NCBI GenBank assembly: GCA_002455215.1
Contig: DKKK01000215.1
Location: 6,424 to 13,885 of the forward strand
Source: Anaerolineales bacterium UBA6668
GTDB taxonomy: Bacteria; Chloroflexota; Anaerolineae; Anaerolineales; UBA6668
DNA: 7,462 nucleotides
Direction of reading: 5' to 3'
The notes below the pieces were generated by a model. It saw nothing but the letters and a program-made list of their open reading frames with translations, had not been told where the DNA came from and searched no databases. The position numbers were made by a program, and so were the translations under genes. Positions 1 to 6,313 of the stretch are shown here, one piece after another (position 1 is the first letter of the stretch; each line of letters opens with the position of its first letter).

Positions 1-1174
1 ACTCGGCCGGCTTTAGCCGCTGATGCCAAATTTCGGCTTGTTGTAGGGAGCGGAATTGCGGGTAACCGGCAAATAGCTCATCGCCGCCCAGCCCGGAAAG
101 GGTTACCTTAACCTGCTGGGCGGCGGAACGGCTCACCAACCAGGTGTTTAACCCATCACCGGTAGGCTGATCCATCCCGCGTATATATTCAGGCAGGGCA
201 GACAATACTTGCGCCCCATCTACTTGCACTTCGGTATGGTCGGTATTGAATCTTTCGGCGGTAATGCGGGCGATACTCCGCTCGTCTATGCCTGTCCCTT
301 CACTGCCAAACCCAACCGAAAACGTCTTTAGCCGACTGCCGCTTTGTTTTGCCATAACCCCGACCACCGCGCCGCTATCAATGCCACCCGAAAGAAACGC
401 TCCCACCGGTACATCGGCAATCATACGTAGGCGAATCGACTCTTCCAGCAGACGGCGAAGCTCGCTTTGGATTTCCGGCAATGCCAGACGGGTGGGCTGA
501 TGAACGGGCAAATCCCAATAGCAATGGGTGTGAATTTGCCCATTTTGCCAAGTAAGCGTGTGACCGGGGAGCAATTGTTGCACGCCTGCCAGCAGGGTGT
601 GCGGGAAAGGTACAGACCAAAATGTCAGGTAGTGGTGCAAGGCTGTGTGGTTCAGGCGTGGTTGCACCCACCCGCTAGCCAGAATGCCCTTCAACTCACT
701 GGAAAATACCACCCCTTGTGGGGTTTCAGCGAAGTACAGCGGCTTTTTGCCCAAGCGGTCACGGGCGGCAAACAGTCTTTGGGCGGGCATATCCCAGATT
801 AAGAAGGCAAACATCCCGCGCAGGTGGTTTACACAGGCTGACCCCCACTCCATGTAGGCGTGTAGAATGACTTCGGTGTCGGAGTGGGAAAGAAAGCGGT
901 GTCCGGCGGCTTCTAGGGTGCGCCTAATATCGGCAAAATTATAGACTTCGCCATTATAGGCAATGATGAAATTACCGTCCGGGCTGGGCATGGGCATGTG
1001 CCCGGCGGGGGAAAGGTCAATAATGGCTAGGCGCGTGTTGACAAGGGTGACAGGCGTGCCATGCGGACTGCTCCACACGCCCCAGTCGTCTGGTCCGCGG
1101 TGGCGGATTGCCTGCGCCATTTTCTCGCCAAGCGTTTTGTCCGAAATACCAATTAAGCCGGAAATGCCACACAT
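1..1174 (-). CDS. asnB: Asparagine synthase (glutamine-hydrolysing) family amidotransferase, partial (C-terminus outside window)
   Basis: The first 391 residues can be read; the gene runs off the window at base 1. Family members usually have about 600-650 residues, so roughly 60% is present. The ATG at 1174 is fixed because the protein must begin Met-Cys: Cys2 (MCGISG) is the class II glutaminase nucleophile exposed by Met removal. The glutaminase domain (about 1-200) shows RHRGPDD (25-31), the TRLAIIDLS stretch (47-55), NGEVYN (74-79) and SDTEV (98-102). The synthetase domain starts near 235 and has the ATP pyrophosphatase loop SGGIDS (262-267) and GLGGDELFAGYP (361-372). By family, the enzyme hydrolyses glutamine and passes ammonia to an adenylated carboxylate. 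All N-terminal catalytic motifs are intact. It lies 12 bases after the preceding gene's stop, with no Shine-Dalgarno. Its place at the end of a glycan operon suggests amidation of a uronic acid or other carboxyl rather than aspartate (inference). The family call is very secure; the substrate is not. Confidence 0.95.
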   Translation of the reverse strand, partial: MCGISGLIGISDKTLGEKMAQAIRHRGPDDWGVWSSPHGTPVTLVNTRLAIIDLSPAGHMPMPSPDGNFIIAYNGEVYNFADIRRTLEAAGHRFLSHSDTEVILHAYMEWGSACVNHLRGMFAFLIWDMPAQRLFAARDRLGKKPLYFAETPQGVVFSSELKGILASGWVQPRLNHTALHHYLTFWSVPFPHTLLAGVQQLLPGHTLTWQNGQIHTHCYWDLPVHQPTRLALPEIQSELRRLLEESIRLRMIADVPVGAFLSGGIDSGAVVGVMAKQSGSRLKTFSVGFGSEGTGIDERSIARITAERFNTDHTEVQVDGAQVLSALPEYIRGMDQPTGDGLNTWLVSRSAAQQVKVTLSGLGGDELFAGYPQFRSLQQAEIWHQRLKPAE

Positions 1175-1186
1175 GATTGGGTAGGG

Positions 1187-2377
1187 TTATGATAGATTGA
1201 ATTTTCGAGATGAAACGATTTGCCACGCCAGATCGCCCCCTACGCCCACCAGAACGCACAGAAAGGGCAGGGACGGGATGGCATAGCGGTAAATGGATTG
1301 TAGGAAAATCGGGGAGAAGAGCAAAAACCCGATTGCCGCCGGTGGGCTGAGAAAGAGCAGGAGCGTGATAGCCCAGCCCAAACGCTGTGCGAACACGCGC
1401 ATTAGCCAGAGCCCTGCCACGCCAGCCAAGAGCCCACCCATTAGGAGATACCAATCGGGTAGTTTATTTGCTAATAAAGCGGGCAAAGTGTTTGGGTCGA
1501 GCGGGGATAAGTTTAAGTACACATGGTTGGTGGTTGGCTCAATGAAACCGTAATAGACATTAGACGGCAACCACGGAATCAGCCAGTTATCGGCATTGCG
1601 GGCACTACGCATTAACAATTGCCAGCCAATTACTGGGTAGTAGCTCACCAAAAGTAAAAAGATAACAAAGGAAAAATTGTAACGTCTGTTTGTCAGCCAT
1701 AAAGCCAACAGCAATAAGGCAACCAGTGGCGCTTGTTGCAAGCGAAAACTTAGCAAGCCACCCAGCAGACAGCCCAAAACAACCACTTGCCAAAGGCGGT
1801 CTGCTTTTTGCACGAGTAAGAACATGTAAAATGCGAGTATACCCAAAAAGGCAGTGATGCCATCCGGCACCATCTGAAGCCAGGCGACAGCCGGAACATA
1901 GGGTCCCCGCACGACCTTTTCTGCGGGGTGAAAACCTAAAACTACCCAAATCAGGATTGGCATCAGCGCCCACAACCCGGCAGAAAGGTACGCCCAGCGC
2001 CATTTTCGGGTGAGCAGGTGAACGCACCATCCAACCACAAAAACAGATAACGGCGCGAGTATCAAGCCCTGCAGGCTCACTACCCAGGGTAAAAGTGCTT
2101 CAAAGCTACCGCTGTTGGTCAATCGCATCAGCCCAGAAAGTACCAGCGGATACCCGATTTGCACAGCGTAGGCTTGGTAGTCGCGGTTTAGGATGGATTG
2201 AGCATACTGTAGGTAGTAGTCTTGGTCGCCCCCGTGGTGGAAATACCAGCCCTGATGCGACCAAAGTGGGGGAATTTCCACCACCAGCAAGAGTACAATG
2301 GTTATGCGCACCAGTGCAAAGCCCAACAATATTAAGGGCGGGGGGAGAATGGCGAGTTTACGGAAAAATGCTGGCAT
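1187..2377 (-). CDS. Multi-pass membrane protein, GT-C/GT39-like putative glycosyltransferase
   Basis: 396 residues from the ATG at 2377. About 9-11 hydrophobic segments are visible, near 9-35, 98-123, 127-149, 171-190, 195-228, 233-252, 309-328, 334-358 and 362-380. The long loop after the first segment carries GGDQDYY (about 49-55), placed where GT-C enzymes keep acidic catalytic or metal residues, and is followed by a GYPLVLSGL stretch (about 75-83). A second hydrophilic loop lies at about 257-305. The end carries RYAIPSLPF (about 364-372), a pattern common near the C-terminus of GT39-type proteins. GT-C enzymes take sugar from a polyprenyl-phosphate donor on the outer face of the membrane; donor and acceptor cannot be told here. 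The ATG leaves a 16-base gap after the upstream stop. A GTG at 2407 would add ten residues and overlap the upstream gene by 14 bases. Neither start has a Shine-Dalgarno. The family call is from topology and weak motifs only; a polymerase or unknown integral membrane protein is possible. Confidence 0.8.
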   Translation of the reverse strand: MPAFFRKLAILPPPLILLGFALVRITIVLLLVVEIPPLWSHQGWYFHHGGDQDYYLQYAQSILNRDYQAYAVQIGYPLVLSGLMRLTNSGSFEALLPWVVSLQGLILAPLSVFVVGWCVHLLTRKWRWAYLSAGLWALMPILIWVVLGFHPAEKVVRGPYVPAVAWLQMVPDGITAFLGILAFYMFLLVQKADRLWQVVVLGCLLGGLLSFRLQQAPLVALLLLALWLTNRRYNFSFVIFLLLVSYYPVIGWQLLMRSARNADNWLIPWLPSNVYYGFIEPTTNHVYLNLSPLDPNTLPALLANKLPDWYLLMGGLLAGVAGLWLMRVFAQRLGWAITLLLFLSPPAAIGFLLFSPIFLQSIYRYAIPSLPFLCVLVGVGGDLAWQIVSSRKFNLS

Positions 2378-2393
2378 AAGTGGGTGAGCAAGC

Positions 2394-4256
2394 TTACCAA
2401 GGCACACAATTTTGGGTGATGGGGCAAGCGAAATAAGGCAATTGAATGAAAAAAATCATAATCAAATTCAGCACGAGCCAAAAGCCAATGCTTCCCAATG
2501 CCAGCCATTTGCGCCAGTTGACTAGTGGAAACTCCCAAATGGTAAAGCAAATCATTAAACACATGGGGAGGATGGAGGTGGAGAGATAGCGGCTGGAGGC
2601 GTAGGCAAATGGATTTGCACGGCTGGGAAAAATCAAAATAGTGAAGACGCCAAACGCCACATATCCCACCAAAATTAGCCAAATGTAAAAACGGCTAAGC
2701 CTGCTGGTTGAAAGTCTCGCCCTTTGGAAGAAAATGCGAAAGGTTTCATATAGCACAATTAGCCCTAAGAGTGAAACAGTCGGTAACATCGCCCAGCGTG
2801 GCAAGCCCGGTACATAACCAGAAAAACTGGCGATGAAAGTAGACATCAATCCGCGTGAGCCAGTGATGAAGGCAGGCAAAGCACGTCTCCAGTCCAAAAC
2901 GGCGTTTAGGTAGGATTGACGAATACCATCATTGACTCCCCCCGGCACGACCAGCCAGCCTTGCGAGAAATCTCCATTATCCAGCAGGTTTGGAAGTGAG
3001 CTAGGAAGATGTTCGCCTTGTAAAAATGCCTGACGTAAGGTTGCCAGTTCATTCTGGTCTGCGCTGGCAATCATTTGTAACTGGGCAAAATCGGCACTAG
3101 GGAGCAGGCGCAATTCGGCTTGTGGGATTGATACCGCTTGGCTGGTTTGTATCCAAAAGGCTTGCCAATCGGCTGAATTGGCTAAAGGACTGCCTTCTAA
3201 TGATAACTCGCTCAAACGAAGGAGTTTGGCTGAGTCTGCCGGAACTTGATTCGTGCGTACCCAACCCCAAATGGCGATTTGTTTTCCCTGTGCAGTTCGC
3301 CAACGGCTTGGCAAAATCTGTTGCAATGCGGCTGTATCCGTAACACGGACATAAGTTTCAAATTTCTCAGATGGGTTTGTTTGGCGATTGGCTAAAAATT
3401 CTCGCCCCAAATATTCTTGCGATGGCAAGTACCAATACGCCGTGCCACAGCAAAAACGGGTGCCAAAGGTAAATAAGAGCGCGAAGCCTGTCACGCTAAC
3501 AAAAATTGCCATTGGAATGCGCAACCTTCGCAGTGAGAACAAGACAGCAAGCGCAGAAATCGCTATCATTGGGGCAACTGTAAACTTGGTGAAGATTGCG
3601 ATTGTAGAAACAAATGCAAACCCCATCAAGGGGAAGAGCCGCACCCCTTTTTGAATCAACAGCAAGCTGAAATATAAAATGCCACAACTCCACACCCAGA
3701 CATAAGTATCAGTGGAGACAACCCCCAAACTGTTGACCAAGATGGGTGTGAGTAATAATAGGAAAGGCAGAAAAAAATTTTTTTTGTCGGATGGGTGCAG
3801 TAATTGCGATACCTTAATTAAAAAGAAGGAGCTAGTGACGATAGCAAACAGCGCCGAAAGGATTCTCTGCCAGTACACCCGTTCAGCAATGCCCCAATCG
3901 CCCCACACAAGCGTTTGTAACGCTCCCATCAGCCAGTAAAAACCGCGGTAACTGTCTAAGATAAAATAAAAATATCGTCCTTGTTCGTAATATTGCAATG
4001 CAGAATCGCCCAGTGGCGACATGTACTCGGCGAGCTGTGGGATTTGTACGCCAGTGACGGGCAAAGCCAAGCGGGTGCGAAATTGGTCGGCATAGCCCAA
4101 AATGCGAGCCATGTGAATGGTTTCATCTACAAACCCGCCTTGCTTGATTCCCAAAGGCATTTGTGCAATTTGGATGCTCACCATAACTGCCACAACCAAG
4201 ACCCAACCCCAGTCGCTCATCTTGCTATTCATCAATAATCGCTTCATATCTCGCAT
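2394..4256 (-). CDS. DUF2142/GT-C-like large membrane protein with soluble insertion domain
   Basis: 620 residues. The first membrane segment (about 16-35) is followed by a long loop with FVDETIHMARI (42-52). The Asp44-Glu45 pair followed by His matches the acidic loop-1 signature of GT-C and DUF2142-type proteins. Further hydrophobic segments lie near 103-118, 130-148, 161-179, 183-201, 206-240 and 247-266. A soluble region at about 267-465 comes next, then segments near 487-508, 522-543, 559-577 and 585-605. RYLSTSILPM (556-565) resembles the late RYxxPxxP pattern of GT39-like proteins. The insertion contains beta-rich text (GKQIAIWGWVRT, 324-335) and a LLDNGDFSQGW stretch (424-434) typical of carbohydrate-binding jelly-rolls. 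The likely role is transfer of a lipid-linked sugar outside the membrane, or another polysaccharide step; neither is shown by the sequence. The ATG at 4256 shares its A with the upstream TAA (TAATG), implying coupled translation; an in-frame ATG at 4247 is an alternative. The gene looks more AT-rich than its flanks. Confidence 0.85.
   Translation of the reverse strand: MRDMKRLLMNSKMSDWGWVLVVAVMVSIQIAQMPLGIKQGGFVDETIHMARILGYADQFRTRLALPVTGVQIPQLAEYMSPLGDSALQYYEQGRYFYFILDSYRGFYWLMGALQTLVWGDWGIAERVYWQRILSALFAIVTSSFFLIKVSQLLHPSDKKNFFLPFLLLLTPILVNSLGVVSTDTYVWVWSCGILYFSLLLIQKGVRLFPLMGFAFVSTIAIFTKFTVAPMIAISALAVLFSLRRLRIPMAIFVSVTGFALLFTFGTRFCCGTAYWYLPSQEYLGREFLANRQTNPSEKFETYVRVTDTAALQQILPSRWRTAQGKQIAIWGWVRTNQVPADSAKLLRLSELSLEGSPLANSADWQAFWIQTSQAVSIPQAELRLLPSADFAQLQMIASADQNELATLRQAFLQGEHLPSSLPNLLDNGDFSQGWLVVPGGVNDGIRQSYLNAVLDWRRALPAFITGSRGLMSTFIASFSGYVPGLPRWAMLPTVSLLGLIVLYETFRIFFQRARLSTSRLSRFYIWLILVGYVAFGVFTILIFPSRANPFAYASSRYLSTSILPMCLMICFTIWEFPLVNWRKWLALGSIGFWLVLNLIMIFFIQLPYFACPITQNCVPW
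3771..3785 (-). repeat. A8T7 homopolymer block inside the DUF2142/GT-C-like gene
   Basis: On the coding strand eight A are followed directly by seven T, encoding Lys158-Lys159-Asn160-Phe161-Phe162. The reading frame is intact as given. The block contains several in-frame heptamers of slippery form (A AAA AAT, A AAT TTT, T TTT TTT), so it could be a site of replication, transcription or ribosome slippage. It could also simply reflect Lys/Asn/Phe codons at the boundary of a membrane segment. Confidence 0.5.
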
Positions 4257-4258
4257 TA
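4254..4258 (-). promoter_or_regulatory. TAATG stop-start overlap (translational coupling)
   Basis: Read on the minus strand, the acyltransferase stop TAA (4258-4256) and the next gene's ATG (4256-4254) share one A. This is a classic arrangement for termination-reinitiation, giving linked amounts of the two proteins. A GAG triplet sits only three bases before the ATG, too close to be a normal Shine-Dalgarno, which supports coupling over independent initiation. Confidence 0.7.
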
Positions 4259-4825
4259 CTCATACCACGGGATTTCAGTTATCAAATAGGTAAACTCTTG
4301 TACAGCACGTGCCCGCATAAACTTGGCAGGGCGACCGGCTACAATGCTAAACGGGGCAACATCTTTGGTGACCAATGAACCTGCCGCCACCACTGCGCCT
4401 TTTCCGATAGTGACGCCGGGCAAAAGGGTGACTTCAGAGCCAATCCAAGCGCGTTCTTCAATGACGATGGGGGCATTGCGGCGGGCACTATCCGCATCGT
4501 CGGGGTCGTGGTCACTGGTGTAAAGACTCACTCGATGCCCAAACACCACATGGTTGCCGATGGTGATACTGGCGCCGACCACCCAAAACGAATCGTAGGG
4601 GATAGAGCAGTGCTCGCCAATGTGAATTTCGTGGAACTTGTCGCCAGTAAATTTTGCGCCCCGCCCAATGCTAGATTCCTTGCCAAGCTGAATCTTGCAA
4701 AAGTGCCGATAAAAGGCTTTTCGCACGTGCCAAAAAGGGGTGTTGGCAATGATGGTGTTCAGGAACCAACTGCGTAGCAGACCTACCAATGGGATTCCGA
4801 TGTGTTGGTTTAAGAAAGAGCGCAT
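4256..4825 (-). CDS. Left-handed beta-helix (hexapeptide repeat) O-acetyltransferase, WcaF/maltose acetyltransferase type
   Basis: 189 residues, a normal length for the family. After an N-terminal helical part (about 1-45), hexapeptide repeats run through 48-168, for example SSIGRGAKFTG (51-61), WIGSEVTLLPGVTIGKGAVV (127-146) and AAGSLVTKDV (147-156). They are followed by the near-universal closing motif IVAGRPAKFM (161-170). The loop with SDHDPDD (104-110) supplies His106, the expected catalytic base. By family this is a cytoplasmic trimer that moves an acetyl group from acetyl-CoA to a sugar hydroxyl, the acceptor probably being a glycan precursor of this locus. Close relatives include colanic-acid WcaF and serine or maltose acetyltransferases, so acyl group and acceptor are not fixed. 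The gene starts 22 bases after the flippase stop with no Shine-Dalgarno, and its stop overlaps the next start. Confidence 0.93.
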   Translation of the reverse strand: MRSFLNQHIGIPLVGLLRSWFLNTIIANTPFWHVRKAFYRHFCKIQLGKESSIGRGAKFTGDKFHEIHIGEHCSIPYDSFWVVGASITIGNHVVFGHRVSLYTSDHDPDDADSARRNAPIVIEERAWIGSEVTLLPGVTIGKGAVVAAGSLVTKDVAPFSIVAGRPAKFMRARAVQEFTYLITEIPWYE

Positions 4826-4847
4826 GAAGTGGTGAAAGTTATAAAAA

Positions 4848-6308
4848 TCATTTGCGTATCAAGCGTATTGCCGCAAGCAAAGTGTTGCGTTCCCAGAGCG
4901 CTAGGATCGCGCCAAAGGGGATTGCCATTGCCAAAACTTTCACTGCCATTATAGCCCAAAATGGCAGGCTAGGGGGAAGCAAACCAACTAGCCATAACCC
5001 GAATGCCAACCCAATGCACATTGCAACACTCGGTAGCAGATACACCTGCCAAAGTGGTTCACCTGTGGCATGCTGGAGATACCACTCAGCAAGCAACCAA
5101 CCCGCCAACGCCATCACACTCACCACCACCGACACCCCTGCCGCGCCCCAAAACCACACGGCAGGTATGCCCGCCAACACCAAAATCACCGCTTGTAGGG
5201 CGGTTGTATTGCGTGCCGCTTTCTCTTTCTTTAAAACCCACAGTGCTTGGATGATATTTTGGTACAGTGGACGAGTCAAAATAAAGCCAGACATCAAGCG
5301 GAAAAGGGGTACAACAGGTGGCCATTTGGGACCCATCAAGATAAGCACCACTTCTTCGGTTGCCAACAAGGCTACGCCACTGGAGAAAGCAATTAAATAC
5401 ACCAAGAGCCATGTTAGTTGGCGATAAACTGCCAGAAAGCGTTCCTTCCCTTCGCGCAAGGCGCTGGCATACAAGGAAAGCGCGATGCTCCCGATAAAAC
5501 CCGCAAAGACATCCATCGGCATTTTTCCGGCATTGTAAGCGCGGCTGTAAAACGCGGGAACGGTGCCCCCTGCTCCCAACCATTCCGGTTGGCGGCTTTT
5601 TTTTACATTGCCCACCAGCCAGTCATCAAATTCGTACACCACCTTGCCGAGCAAACCATTCGTCCACATCAAATAGCCAGAGCGCAATAACACGCGTGCC
5701 GAGTCGCGGTCAAACTTCCACTGCGGCAGGAAGCGCGTATGCCACAAAACCCCGATGGCAGGGATGATGCCCGGAATGAGTGTAGTTGCCAACACGGCAG
5801 GCAAATACCAGCCGAGCCAAGCGAAAGTGATGGGGATGGCAAAACCTAGTACGGACTGCACAAAAGTAAACCCGCTCAAAGTTTGGTATTGCAAGCGTTT
5901 TTCGGTCAGGTAGCGGGAAGTAGAAGCAAATGCCTGAAATTGGTAGAGCGTCAGCAGGATGAAAATAAAAATCCACACCTGTGGGGCTGGCTTGATGCTA
6001 GCGGGAAGCAACAGCCAAGCCAAGCCGGCAAGCGGGAAGGCTAGGGCGGCAGTGGCGTTTTCCAACCAAAAATGTGTACTCAGAAACGCGTGGTCATCAC
6101 TGCCGGAGATGACAGCAGGCGAGAAGTCGAAACGGAAAAAATTTAGGTAGGATGTCCACGGCGTGGCGATGGCAAGCACCGTCCAGTACTCTGGGGCAAT
6201 CAGCCGATACAAAATCATGCCGCCCAAAAAACCCAGCCCAAATTGTAGGTATTGGGCTAAGGCGGTGAACAATGCGCCGCGTGCAATGTGTTGGGAATTT
6301 TGCGACAT
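4848..6308 (-). CDS. Wzx-type polysaccharide flippase (MOP/MVF superfamily)
   Basis: 486 residues from the ATG at 6308, a usual size for Wzx (about 420-500). Roughly 12-14 hydrophobic segments are visible, near 14-36, 42-58, 83-103, 109-127, 145-165, 167-188, 210-222, 268-282, 296-316, 332-356, 371-388, 390-408, 421-442 and 446-472. Family-like features are the N-terminal ALAQYLQFGLGFLGGMILYR stretch (16-35), FDDWLVGNV (227-235, equal to the D-x-x-xxG of this family), YSRAYNAGKMP (254-264), and MGPKWPPVVPLFRLMS (325-340), matching the GxxW...PLF/LxxL signature. By family it moves an undecaprenyl-linked oligosaccharide from the cytoplasmic to the outer leaflet. It starts 5 bases after the glycosyltransferase stop. 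The frame stays open for 41 codons upstream, but these overlap the glycosyltransferase and precede the natural N-terminus, so I reject them. No Shine-Dalgarno is seen. An A8 tract at residues 235-238 is listed separately. Confidence 0.93.
   Translation of the reverse strand: MSQNSQHIARGALFTALAQYLQFGLGFLGGMILYRLIAPEYWTVLAIATPWTSYLNFFRFDFSPAVISGSDDHAFLSTHFWLENATAALAFPLAGLAWLLLPASIKPAPQVWIFIFILLTLYQFQAFASTSRYLTEKRLQYQTLSGFTFVQSVLGFAIPITFAWLGWYLPAVLATTLIPGIIPAIGVLWHTRFLPQWKFDRDSARVLLRSGYLMWTNGLLGKVVYEFDDWLVGNVKKSRQPEWLGAGGTVPAFYSRAYNAGKMPMDVFAGFIGSIALSLYASALREGKERFLAVYRQLTWLLVYLIAFSSGVALLATEEVVLILMGPKWPPVVPLFRLMSGFILTRPLYQNIIQALWVLKKEKAARNTTALQAVILVLAGIPAVWFWGAAGVSVVVSVMALAGWLLAEWYLQHATGEPLWQVYLLPSVAMCIGLAFGLWLVGLLPPSLPFWAIMAVKVLAMAIPFGAILALWERNTLLAAIRLIRK
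5576..5604 (-). other. Candidate -1 frameshift/slippage element (A8 tract plus hairpin) in the flippase gene
   Basis: On the coding strand eight A (5604-5597) place the heptamer A AAA AAA in the flippase frame, spanning the last base of Val235 and codons Lys236-Lys237. After a 5-base spacer comes a perfect 6-bp inverted repeat, CCAACC-GGAAT-GGTTGG (5592-5576). A weakly SD-like GGTGGG lies a few bases upstream. A slippery heptamer, a 5-9 base spacer and a stem is the usual layout of bacterial -1 frameshift sites. A -1 shift would enter a frame open for 170 codons to a stop at 5086-5088. The stem is short and the flippase reads through normally, so function is speculative. Confidence 0.3.
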
Positions 6309-6313
6309 GGCTA

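Noticed and set aside
1017..1454. Minus-strand open frame of 145 codons bridging asnB and the GT-C-like gene
   Set aside because: It overlaps both real genes out of frame, including the catalytic start of asnB, and has no domain.
1605..2030. Minus-strand open frame of 141 codons within the smaller GT-C-like gene
   Set aside because: It is an alternative frame of a hydrophobic coding region; no start signal or domain, and the host frame has coherent membrane topology.
2378..2407. GTG start for the smaller GT-C-like protein
   Set aside because: It adds ten residues of no recognised role and overlaps the upstream gene by 14 bases. The ATG at 2377 is a stronger codon, but neither has a Shine-Dalgarno, so GTG cannot be excluded.
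3299..3312. Small inverted repeat GCCAA-CGGC-TTGGC as a possible terminator
   Set aside because: Only 5 bp of stem, in the middle of a coding region, and no T tract on the transcribed side in the right position.
4852..5427. Plus-strand open frame of 191 codons opposite the flippase
   Set aside because: It is fully antisense to a well-supported gene, rich in Thr/Pro/Ala/Lys without any domain, and without a start signal; a shadow frame.
6001..6039. Short direct repeats (GCGGGAAG twice, GCCAA tandem) in the flippase gene
   Set aside because: Eight bases or fewer, within codons for Ala/Leu/Pro-rich membrane segments; expected by chance.
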